Positions 17,776 to 25,681 of a stretch of DNA of 64,000 nucleotides are shown in pieces (position 1 is the stretch's first letter; each line of letters begins with the position of its first letter). The DNA comes from CAYPLH01 sp964411505 (GTDB taxonomy: Bacteria; Bacillota; Clostridia; CAYPLH01; DUMO01): assembly GCA_964411505.1 (NCBI GenBank), contig CAYPLH010000003.1, forward strand, positions 93,827 through 157,826, given 5' to 3'. A model generated the notes under the pieces. It was not told the DNA's origin. It saw only the letters and a list, made by a program, of their open reading frames with translations, and made no database searches. A program made the translations under genes and the position numbers.

Positions 17776-17925
17776 CTAGAACAAAACATCATTTTTCATC
17801 CCTGACATATTTAAAACCTGATAAGCATATTTTTTCTTATCGGCAGCTCCGTTTATCCAAAACACATTCCCATTCAGGTTTTCCGGGTTGTTGCTACCTG
17901 ATGCGGCTGCAATAGTGTCATTTAC
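17776..17925 (-). pseudogene. Unidentified minus-strand gene remnant
   Basis: Read on the minus strand from about 17925 down to a TAG at 17778-17776, this gives about 48 residues of natural-looking protein (NDTIAAASGSNNPENLNG, then NVFWINGAADKKKYAYQVLN). The frame is closed by a TAA immediately upstream, while another frame just before it reads FERNYNG, suggesting a frameshift. No start codon or ribosome-binding site is seen. I do not recognise the family; the composition looks like the C-terminus of a secreted or repeat protein. It could also be a chance frame. Confidence 0.35.
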
Positions 17926-17997
17926 ACATACCCATTATAATTTCTTTCAAAAAGATGCAGCTTGAAACTAAAATAATAATTTTCCTTTTTAAATATA

Positions 17998-18006
17998 TGC
18001 TATAAT
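17998..18006 (+). promoter_or_regulatory. Extended -10 promoter
   Basis: TGCTATAAT is a perfect extended -10 element 57 nt before the acyl-CoA synthetase start; no good -35 is present at 17 nt, which is usual for this promoter type. Confidence 0.55.
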
Positions 18007-18062
18007 GGTAATAGCTTGTATAATTATCTTGTGTATAAATTTAAAAAAGGGGTGCTTAAGCG

Positions 18063-19769
18063 ATGAAGAATATTCCTTTGATTGAAGTAAGAAAGATTGA
18101 TGATCTTAAACAGATGCTTGACACAAGTACAGAATTATATTCAAATAATACTGCATTTCTGGTTAAGAAAAAAGGCTCTGACAAATATGAGCCGGTAACC
18201 TACAAACAATATAAGAAAGATGTAGATGCTCTTGGTACTGCTTTTATTTCTCTAGGACTTAAAGATCAAAGAATTGCTGTCATTGGGGAAGCTAGATACG
18301 AATGGGTAGTTACCTATCTAGCTACATTAAACGGTACTGGCATTGCAGTACCCATTGACAAGGAGCTGCCGGGCAATGAAATTGAAAGTCTTCTTGAAAG
18401 ATCAGAAGCTAGTGCAGTTGTATTTTCTGCGGCTAAAAAAGAAGTTATTGAAAAAGTTGTTTCACATAATAAAACGGTTAAATATTATATTGACATGGAT
18501 ATAGAAGAAGACGGTGAGAATTTTCTATCATTTAAAAAGATTTTGGATAAAGGATATAAACTGCTTGAAAATGGCGATAGAAGCTTCCTAGATGCAAAAA
18601 TTGACAATGAAGCAATGAGCATCCTTCTTTTTACATCTGCTACCACCGACAAATCAAAAGCTGTAATGCTTTCTCATAAAAATATTAGTGAAAACCTTAT
18701 GGCAATGTGTAAAATGATTGACATAAAAACTACCGACACTTTTTTGTCAGTACTTCCAATTCACCATACATACGAATGCACCTGCGGCTTTCTCTGCCCG
18801 ATTTACAGAGGCTCTGCAGTAGCTTTTTGCGAGGGATTGCGTCATATAGCCAAAAATCTTAAGGAGTCCCAAGCTTCGATTATGCTTGGCGTTCCACTTA
18901 TCTATGAAGCTATGTATAAACGTGTCTGGGATCAGGTAGCAAAGAGTGGTCAGGATAAAAAGCTTAAAACAGCAATTAAAATAAATAATTTTCTGAAGAA
19001 TTTTGGAGTCGACCTTAGCAAAAAGCTATTTAAAAAAATACATGATAATCTTGGCGGAAATATGAGAATGTTTATTAGCGGTGCAGCCGGAATCGATCCC
19101 TCTGTATCAAGCGGTTTCAGAGATTTAGGAATGCTTTTGATTCAAGGGTATGGGCTTACCGAATGCTCGCCGATTGTTGCACTTAACAGGGATGTCGATT
19201 ACAAAGATGATGCTACCGGTCTGCCTCTTCAAGGACTTATGGTAGAGATTAATGAACCAAATGAAGAAGGTGTAGGAGAAGTCAAGGTAAAAGGTCCAAG
19301 TGTTATGCTTGGGTATTACAAAGATGATGAAGCAAATGCAAAAGTTTTTAAGGATGGATGGTTTTTTACCGGAGATCTGGGATATATTGATGCGGATGGA
19401 TTCCTTCATTTAACAGGAAGGAAAAAGAATGTAATAGTGACCAAAAACGGAAAAAATATTTATCCTGAAGAAATTGAAACCCTTCTCAACAGAAGCAATT
19501 ATATTTTGGAGTGTATGGTATATGGAAAGACTAAGGACAACGATGATGAAATAAATGTAACAGCTTCTATTTTCCCTGATTATGAAAAAATAAAAGAGGA
19601 ATTTGGTGAAATTTCAAAGGATGAGCTAAAAAAGCTTCTCCAAAATGAAATAAAAGCTGTAAATAAGAGCCTTGTAACCTATAAATACGTAAAAGATTTT
19701 AGTATAAGAGAGGAAGAATTTGCAAAAACAACAACAAGGAAAATTAAGCGGTATATGGAAGAGATTTAG
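18063..19769 (+). CDS. AMP-forming acyl-CoA synthetase
   Basis: An adenylate-forming ligase (FadD/long-chain fatty-acid-CoA ligase type) of 568 aa. The P-loop is a variant, LLFTSATTDKSKAVMLSH, in place of the usual TSGTTGxPKG; similar Ser/Lys/Ala variants occur in clostridial homologues. Later motifs are orthodox: GYGLTECSP, GWFFTGDLGYID, LTGRKKNVIV and the catalytic lysine region TTRKIKRYMEE at the end. No membrane segment. It activates a carboxylic acid as acyl-AMP and then acyl-CoA; chain length cannot be read from sequence. Its own promoter lies upstream and GGGGTG precedes ATG 18063. Confidence 0.9.
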   Translation: MKNIPLIEVRKIDDLKQMLDTSTELYSNNTAFLVKKKGSDKYEPVTYKQYKKDVDALGTAFISLGLKDQRIAVIGEARYEWVVTYLATLNGTGIAVPIDKELPGNEIESLLERSEASAVVFSAAKKEVIEKVVSHNKTVKYYIDMDIEEDGENFLSFKKILDKGYKLLENGDRSFLDAKIDNEAMSILLFTSATTDKSKAVMLSHKNISENLMAMCKMIDIKTTDTFLSVLPIHHTYECTCGFLCPIYRGSAVAFCEGLRHIAKNLKESQASIMLGVPLIYEAMYKRVWDQVAKSGQDKKLKTAIKINNFLKNFGVDLSKKLFKKIHDNLGGNMRMFISGAAGIDPSVSSGFRDLGMLLIQGYGLTECSPIVALNRDVDYKDDATGLPLQGLMVEINEPNEEGVGEVKVKGPSVMLGYYKDDEANAKVFKDGWFFTGDLGYIDADGFLHLTGRKKNVIVTKNGKNIYPEEIETLLNRSNYILECMVYGKTKDNDDEINVTASIFPDYEKIKEEFGEISKDELKKLLQNEIKAVNKSLVTYKYVKDFSIREEEFAKTTTRKIKRYMEEI

Positions 19770-19837
19770 GATGGCTTAATAAGCATAAATTCATGGGAAT
19801 TGAAGAATGATCTTTTGAAAACGGGAGAATAGACAAT

Positions 19838-20455
19838 ATGATTGTGAAAGAAGTAATATACGCAAATGATTTTAGTAAAGAAGCTAATGACTTTGTTTTA
19901 GAAGGAAAGGGCAGGTATTATATTAAAGATGAGAGACTCTTTTTGGATGACTCGGAGGCTCAGTCAGGATTAACTTTTTGGTTGAATAAAGAGTTTAAAG
20001 ATAATATACTTATTACTTATAAAGCAATGGTTGTTGAACCAAAGCTTGCTGGAAACCTAAATTTCTTTTTCATGGCAAGAACAAAGGATGGAAGGTTCGT
20101 ATTGGAGGATCAGCATGACGGAAAATATGCTCAATATCATGAGCGCTGTAATTTGTATATTTTAACTTTTACCGCGAACCAAGGAAACGAGGCTCTGTCA
20201 GGATGGTCGAGGCTAAGAAAGGATCCTGGTTTTAATCTTTTGAGTGAAGATCGGTCTATGAAAACTGAAATAAATAAGGAGTATTTATTTGAGATATATA
20301 AGATGGGACAGAATATAGAAATTAAGATTAACGGTGAGTCAGTTCACAGGTACACTGATAATGAACCATACATGGTTGGGGCTGTAGGCTTCAGAACATG
20401 GAAAACACGTCAGTGTGTAAAGGATTTCAAAGTATATTCAGTTGCCGAACAATAA
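19838..20455 (+). CDS. DUF1961 family protein (YesU-like)
   Basis: A 205-aa protein without signal peptide, probably a concanavalin-like beta-sandwich. The DUF1961 hallmarks are NDFVLEGKGRYYIKDERLFL at the N-terminus, LNFFFMARTKDGRF in the middle and VGAVGFRTWKTRQCVKDFKV at the C-terminus. In Bacillus subtilis the family member YesU is encoded in the rhamnogalacturonan-utilisation cluster, which also has YesM/YesN and YesOPQ transport genes; related parts appear here at 33-43 kb. GGGAG lies upstream of ATG 19838. A role in intracellular sugar or oligosaccharide handling is inferred. Confidence 0.75.
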   Translation: MIVKEVIYANDFSKEANDFVLEGKGRYYIKDERLFLDDSEAQSGLTFWLNKEFKDNILITYKAMVVEPKLAGNLNFFFMARTKDGRFVLEDQHDGKYAQYHERCNLYILTFTANQGNEALSGWSRLRKDPGFNLLSEDRSMKTEINKEYLFEIYKMGQNIEIKINGESVHRYTDNEPYMVGAVGFRTWKTRQCVKDFKVYSVAEQ

Positions 20456-20515
20456 AATCTGTTTTGACATCTGCAATTACAATAGAAGATTTATTTTGAT
20501 AATCAAGGAGATATT

Positions 20516-21631
20516 ATGAACAGGGACATTTATGATTTATCCCAAAAACCATTGAAGCTGCTATCTACTCGTGTATGGAGAACTTATACCGGTGGTCGAT
20601 TAATTGATGAGTTACAGCGAAAAGAAATTGCAAAGGACACTTTTTTCCCTGAAGATTGGGTTGCATCACTCGTAATTGCAAACAATCCCGGTCGCGAGCA
20701 TATTACAGAAGGACTCAGTGAATTTGAAGATGGCGGTAAAAAGTTTATCCTCAAGGATGTTCTTAGTAAGGCACCAATAGCTTTTTTGGGAGAGAATCAT
20801 GTTAGAAAGTATGGAAGCAATACAGGAGTACTAGTTAAAATGCTTGATTCTGCCGAGAGACTGGCTATTCAGGTGCATCCGGACAATGAAACCGCAATAA
20901 AGCTATTTAATTCACCTTATGGAAAGACTGAAGCATGGTATATTATTGGTGGCAGGGAGATAAATAGCGAACGACCATATGTGCTTTTTGGGTTTAAACC
21001 GGGCATAACTAGAGAAAAGTGGAAAAGAGTCTTTGACGAACAAAATATAGATGAAATGCTGGATTGCTTGCATAAGTTCTATGTAAACCCAGGTGATACA
21101 TTTCTCATAGAGGGTGGATTACCCCATGCTATAGGACCAGGGTGCTTTATGGTTGAGATACAGGAACCTACTGACTACACAATCAGAACTGAGAGGATAA
21201 CACCAAGAGGATATAAGGTTCCAGATATGTCAGTTCATCAGGGAGCTGGTTTTGATAAAATATTTGACTGTTTTCACTATGATGGATTAACTCGAAAGGA
21301 AGTAGAAGCAAGATGGTTGATTAAGCCAGAAATTGCTATAGCTACAGAGAATGAAAAAATATATAATCTGATTTCCAAAAAACACACGGATAAGTTTTCT
21401 ATGGATCTCATTGAAATAGGTGGCGAAATTACACTAGATAAGCAAGATACTTTTTCAGTGCTTGTTAACTTGTCTGGAGACGGACTAATAAAGTATAATG
21501 GCGGAGAAACGTACATTAACCAAGGTGAACAGTTTTTCCTTCCTTACAATATGGGCACAATAAATATATTAAACAAAGGAAAAGGATTGCTAAAAATAAT
21601 TAGATGTTTTGCACCAGAAGCAAAGGATTAA
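20516..21631 (+). CDS. Class I mannose-6-phosphate isomerase-like enzyme
   Basis: Zinc cupin enzyme interconverting mannose 6-phosphate and fructose 6-phosphate, or acting on a related sugar phosphate. The metal motif AIQVHPDNE, the central FYVNPGDTFLIEGGLPHAIG and the EIQEPTDYTIRTER stretch are present; at 371 aa it has the cupin extension of longer family members. AAGGAGA precedes ATG 20516. It sits between DUF1961 and PHP proteins in a run of same-strand sugar-related genes, so the true substrate may be another aldose phosphate. Confidence 0.82.
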   Translation: MNRDIYDLSQKPLKLLSTRVWRTYTGGRLIDELQRKEIAKDTFFPEDWVASLVIANNPGREHITEGLSEFEDGGKKFILKDVLSKAPIAFLGENHVRKYGSNTGVLVKMLDSAERLAIQVHPDNETAIKLFNSPYGKTEAWYIIGGREINSERPYVLFGFKPGITREKWKRVFDEQNIDEMLDCLHKFYVNPGDTFLIEGGLPHAIGPGCFMVEIQEPTDYTIRTERITPRGYKVPDMSVHQGAGFDKIFDCFHYDGLTRKEVEARWLIKPEIAIATENEKIYNLISKKHTDKFSMDLIEIGGEITLDKQDTFSVLVNLSGDGLIKYNGGETYINQGEQFFLPYNMGTINILNKGKGLLKIIRCFAPEAKD

Positions 21632-21737
21632 TGTGGATTTACAGAGGATTTTACAGTTTTTTTAATTTATCGCCCATTAATCCTTCTGGAAGTTATGTAG
21701 ATTTTATGCTTATATTTTTGTAAATGGGGTGCTCAAT

Positions 21738-23438
21738 ATGAAAGAGGGTAAGTATTACGGTGCTCATCTCCATATGCATAGCTGTTTTGAAGGTACAGCA
21801 AGTATGGAAGGGCATATGTATGAAGCGCAGCGCATTGGGGTTGATGTTATTTGGTTTACGGATCATGATAGCCGCATGGGCATAAGAATAAATTCAATTA
21901 GAGAATTTGATTTTGAAAAAGAAACTCTTTTAATTAAAGAAAATCCAGAGAAACCAGGAGTTTTCCATGGATGGATTAGCAATGAAACAGGGGAGCAAGC
22001 TAAGGGGAATATTTCATTAACAAGGGAATTTTCATACACTGGCATGCAATGCATGAAAATATGCGCTGAATCATCTGAAGAGAGTTCAAAATGGCAAAGG
22101 AAAGCTGTGTATTTTACTTCTAATGGGAAAAGACACCAATGGTCATTGTTATCAATAGTAAGGCTTAAAATCGCATGCTTAATAAAAGGTTTATGTAAAG
22201 ACACAAGAATTATTTTCAAAGTAAAACTATCTCAACGCCCGCCCGATCACCAGTTTGCAGCAATTAAATATGTTATCGGTGAGTCAGAAGGTTTAGAAGA
22301 TAAAAACTCAAAGGTCATTCCTCTAAAAACGGTTGAGGGCAGTTGGTGTGAGCTTACATTCAATCTAACCAAAGATGCTGAAAACTCACCTGAAATAGGC
22401 GGACTGGATAATGTATTTGATTCTATAGAAATAATTGTTGAAACTAGGAACGGGAAATCAATTACATGTTTTTTTGATGACTTTCAAATTCAGAATGAAC
22501 TTCTTTATGAGGATGTAAGAGTCAGACAAAAAGCACTTGCAGAAAGGCTTGGGGCAAAATATGGTGTACTGCCTATAGTTGCAACTGAAATTTCAAATGC
22601 TGGAATGCATAAAAATTGCTTTTCTACCAATGTTCCTATTATCAATTATATGAAACGCAATTATTCTGTTACACATGATGAAGCTATACAGTGGGTTTTG
22701 CAGCATAACGGAACTTTTTCATATAATCATCCTTTTGTAAAATGGAATAGACTTTCATTAACGGATGAAGAAAAGGAATCAATTGTAAAAGACCTTGTAG
22801 AAGAGTTTACACTCAAAAAGTGTGATGGAGCGAGTATGATTGAGATTGGTTTTCCTGTAGGCAGATATGGCTTCTCGTTGGAAAATCACCTGGAGCTTTG
22901 GGATGGTTTAAGCGCTAATGGTATTTTTATCACAGGTCATGGTGTTAGTGATAACCATGCAAATGATACAAATTGGTATGATGGCAATAATTTTGTCGCA
23001 TGGATTTACTCTGATGAATTAAATGAAGAGAGTCTAATCAAATCAATGAAAAGCGGAAACGTGTATACTGGTGACCCAGTTCAGTTTAAAGGAGAGCTAA
23101 TTTTTGAGACTAAAGAAGGTTATTGCATGGGGCAGGTTGTTAAAATTAGCAAGCCGAAATACAAAATATCATTGAAAATCAATAAAATGAAGCCAGGATG
23201 GACTATAAATTGGATTGTTAATGGAGAAAATAATAGATCAATACTGGTAGATGAAGATATTCTTGAAGATAGCATTAAAATTGAGCCCAAGAATAATGTT
23301 AATTTTGTCAGAGTTGAAGTATACAATGAAAGTAATCGATGTATACTCTTAACAAATCCAATATATTTTGTAACTGATGACAATATACCAGATGAGAGAA
23401 GAGTAACGCATGGTACATTATTGGCGGCAGAGCGATAA
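21738..23438 (+). CDS. PHP-domain metallohydrolase (CehA/McbA-like)
   Basis: A 566-aa protein with a split PHP domain. The N-terminal metal motif GAHLHMHSCFEG and WFTDHDSR are followed by a roughly 180-residue beta-rich insertion, then SYNHPFVKWN and the closing GHGVSDNHAND metal site, and a C-terminal beta region. This layout fits the CehA/McbA family of phosphoesterases or amidohydrolases often linked to carbohydrate loci. A GTG at 21729 is in frame, but GGGGTG suits ATG 21738. No signal peptide. Substrate unknown. Confidence 0.75.
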   Translation: MKEGKYYGAHLHMHSCFEGTASMEGHMYEAQRIGVDVIWFTDHDSRMGIRINSIREFDFEKETLLIKENPEKPGVFHGWISNETGEQAKGNISLTREFSYTGMQCMKICAESSEESSKWQRKAVYFTSNGKRHQWSLLSIVRLKIACLIKGLCKDTRIIFKVKLSQRPPDHQFAAIKYVIGESEGLEDKNSKVIPLKTVEGSWCELTFNLTKDAENSPEIGGLDNVFDSIEIIVETRNGKSITCFFDDFQIQNELLYEDVRVRQKALAERLGAKYGVLPIVATEISNAGMHKNCFSTNVPIINYMKRNYSVTHDEAIQWVLQHNGTFSYNHPFVKWNRLSLTDEEKESIVKDLVEEFTLKKCDGASMIEIGFPVGRYGFSLENHLELWDGLSANGIFITGHGVSDNHANDTNWYDGNNFVAWIYSDELNEESLIKSMKSGNVYTGDPVQFKGELIFETKEGYCMGQVVKISKPKYKISLKINKMKPGWTINWIVNGENNRSILVDEDILEDSIKIEPKNNVNFVRVEVYNESNRCILLTNPIYFVTDDNIPDERRVTHGTLLAAER

Positions 23439-23547
23439 CATATTCTAAACCCGGGAGGCCCATAATCGTATATTATGTTTTTATAGTAGAAGGTTTTTGC
23501 AAACATTATTTAATAAAAAAGAAATTCAAGTGGAGAAGGTGATAAAT

Positions 23548-24000
23548 ATGAATTCAATAGCTATAGGGTGTGACGATGCAGCTGTTAATTTTAAGGAAGA
23601 AATAATTGAATACATAGCACTTAAGGGATATCAATGTGATGATTTTGGGGTTAGTAAAGATGAGCATACGGTTTATCCTGATATTGCATTGGCAGTAGCA
23701 AAGGCAATTCAGTCAGGAAGATATGAACGTGGAATCTTAATTTGTGGTACGGGGATTGGAATGTCTATTGTAGCAAATAAAGTTGGTGGTGTCAGAGCTG
23801 CTTTATGTCATGATGTATACTCGGCAGAGCGGGCAAGAAAGAGCAACAACGCCCAGATTATTACTATGGGTGCAAGAGTAATTGGTATAGAACTGGCAAA
23901 AAAGATAATTGATGCCTGGCTACAATCAGAGTTTGAGGGAGGACGCAGTCTTCCAAAGGTCGAAAGAATTTTAAATATTGATAATGAGTACCGGAAATAA
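23548..24000 (+). CDS. RpiB/LacAB-family sugar-phosphate isomerase
   Basis: A 150-aa aldose-ketose isomerase. It has the active-site motif ICGTGIGMSIVANKVGGVRAA and the closing NNAQIITMGARVIG. The N-terminal motif is IGCDDAAVNFKEEI, with Asp where ribose-5-phosphate isomerase B has the His of its SDHAG motif. This suggests another substrate within the RpiB/LacA/LacB/erythrulose-phosphate group. An upstream TTG at 23497 is in frame, but GGAGAAGGTG (23532-23541) places the start at ATG 23548. It follows the PHP gene by 109 nt. Confidence 0.82.
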   Translation: MNSIAIGCDDAAVNFKEEIIEYIALKGYQCDDFGVSKDEHTVYPDIALAVAKAIQSGRYERGILICGTGIGMSIVANKVGGVRAALCHDVYSAERARKSNNAQIITMGARVIGIELAKKIIDAWLQSEFEGGRSLPKVERILNIDNEYRK

Positions 24001-24112
24001 CCCATGTAATGATTAATACAAAAAAAGAATATAATTGAACTTCACAAATAATATATAGTTTCCGACCTTCGCTGGGTTAGTTGATATAGCAATAGTGTAT
24101 TAGGGAGATATG

Positions 24113-25528
24113 ATGGAAAGAAAAATGAGCAGTTTGATTAAGCAGGAGGAACTTGAGCGACAAATTGCATTTATTCAGCAGATAAAAGAACTTAATGCAG
24201 GAAAATTAAAAAAGTACAAGCTTGCAACTTATGGTTGTCAGATGAATGAAAATGACTCTGAGCGTCTTGCGGGCTTTCTTACTGAAATGGGATATGTTGA
24301 AACTAGGGAATCTAAAGAAGCAGACCTGATAATTTTCAATACATGTTGTGTCAGAGAAAATGCAGAGCTAAAGGTGTTCGGACATCTTGGTGCGCTTAAG
24401 CGCTATAAGCAAAGTAATTCTGACCTTATTATTGCTGTATGCGGCTGTATGATGCAGCAGGAGCATATTGTTGAGCGAATAAAGAAAACATATAGACATG
24501 TGGATGTGGTTTTTGGAACCCATAACTTGCATAAGTTTCCCGAACTTTTATTTGGCGCAATTGATAGTGGTCATAGAGTAATAGAGGTATTGGATGAAGA
24601 GGGAATAATAGCGGAAGGTCTTCCTATACACAGATTAAACGATATAAAAGCATGGGTTACAGTAATGTATGGTTGTAATAATTTCTGTTCTTACTGTATT
24701 GTTCCTTATGTACGAGGTAGGGAAAGAAGTAGAAGGCTTGAAGATATAATCAGCGAAGTAAATGAGCTTGGAAACCAGGGCTTTAAGGAAATAACACTCC
24801 TTGGTCAGAATGTAAATTCCTATAGAGGTGGAGATGATGAAAATCATGATTTTGCCGAAATTTTATACAAGCTTGAAGATGTTAATGGTATAGAAAGAAT
24901 AAGGTTTATGACATCTCATCCTAAAGATTTATCGGACAGGCTTATTGAAGCAATAAGAGATTGCAGTAAAGTATGTGAACACCTTCATCTTCCAATACAA
25001 TCCGGAAGTTCCGATGTTCTTCATAAAATGAACCGGAAGTATAATAAGGAAAAATATCTTAAATTAATAGAAAAAATAAAAAGCAGTGTACCTGGTATAT
25101 CCTTGACAACAGATATTATTGTTGGTTTTCCCGGAGAGACTGAAGAGGATTTTTTGCATACACTGGATGTTATAGAAAAGGTTAGGTTTGATACAGCATA
25201 TACTTTTATTTATTCTAAAAGAACTGGAACTCCGGCTGCAAAATCTGCAGATCAGGTTCCAGAAGATATTAAAAAGCTACGTTTTGAAAGACTTCTTAAT
25301 CTTCAAAATTCCATAAGTAAGGAAATTAATGAAGAGCTTTTAGGAAAAAATGTTGAAGTTCTGGTGGAAGGTTTAAGTAAGAATAGCCAGGAAGCCTATA
25401 CAGGCAGAACCAGAACAAATAAAATTGTAAATTTTAAAGGTAAAAGAAATAGCGACCCGATAGGTAAATTAGTTAAGGTACAAATAAATAAAATTCAGAC
25501 ATGGTCTTTGGAAGGAGAAATAGTATAG
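24113..25528 (+). CDS. miaB: tRNA-2-methylthio-N6-dimethylallyladenosine synthase
   Basis: Radical SAM methylthiotransferase that converts i6A37 to ms2i6A37 in tRNA. The UPF0004 domain with TYGCQMNENDSERL holds the auxiliary-cluster cysteines, the radical SAM motif is YGCNNFCSYCIVPYVRGRERS, and a C-terminal TRAM domain carries YTGRTRTNKIVNF. About 471 aa, normal. Two ATGs overlap (24110, 24113); GGAG (24104-24107) favours the second. The i6A made by MiaA, encoded 6 kb downstream, is its substrate. An AAGGAG for the next (now deleted) gene is embedded in its 3' end. Confidence 0.97.
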   Translation: MERKMSSLIKQEELERQIAFIQQIKELNAGKLKKYKLATYGCQMNENDSERLAGFLTEMGYVETRESKEADLIIFNTCCVRENAELKVFGHLGALKRYKQSNSDLIIAVCGCMMQQEHIVERIKKTYRHVDVVFGTHNLHKFPELLFGAIDSGHRVIEVLDEEGIIAEGLPIHRLNDIKAWVTVMYGCNNFCSYCIVPYVRGRERSRRLEDIISEVNELGNQGFKEITLLGQNVNSYRGGDDENHDFAEILYKLEDVNGIERIRFMTSHPKDLSDRLIEAIRDCSKVCEHLHLPIQSGSSDVLHKMNRKYNKEKYLKLIEKIKSSVPGISLTTDIIVGFPGETEEDFLHTLDVIEKVRFDTAYTFIYSKRTGTPAAKSADQVPEDIKKLRFERLLNLQNSISKEINEELLGKNVEVLVEGLSKNSQEAYTGRTRTNKIVNFKGKRNSDPIGKLVKVQINKIQTWSLEGEIV

Positions 25529-25650
25529 TTGAAGTATTTGACAAAGCAAAAGAATTAGGAGAATGCATATACAATAACAGGGGAAGATACATGTTCAGAA
25601 AGTACATGTAAAAGCTGCAAGTCGGGTTGTGGTGGGATACATTAGATTTA
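25512..25650 (+). pseudogene. Remnant of a YmcA/YlbF-family (RicA-like) gene
   Basis: AAGGAG (25512-25517) precedes a 27-codon open stretch from 25528 reading VEVFDKAKELGECIYNNRG and ending at TAA 25609-25611, the N-terminal helix typical of YlbF/YmcA proteins. Directly after, in the +1 frame, comes CKSCKSGCGGIH then stop, a cysteine-rich end like those of YlbF-type proteins. Both ends thus seem present with the roughly 90-codon middle deleted and the frame broken. In Bacillus, ymcA lies between miaB and mutS, exactly this position. No usable start codon fits the ribosome-binding site. Confidence 0.6.
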
Positions 25651-25681
25651 AATAAAAAAATGAGGTTTGTGAGGTTAAATA

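Noticed and set aside
12512..18050. Identical 17-mer TATAAATTTAAAAAAGG before pyrK and before the acyl-CoA synthetase
   Set aside because: It is an AT-rich run plus the start of a Shine-Dalgarno; such identity is expected by chance in this composition and the flanks do not match.
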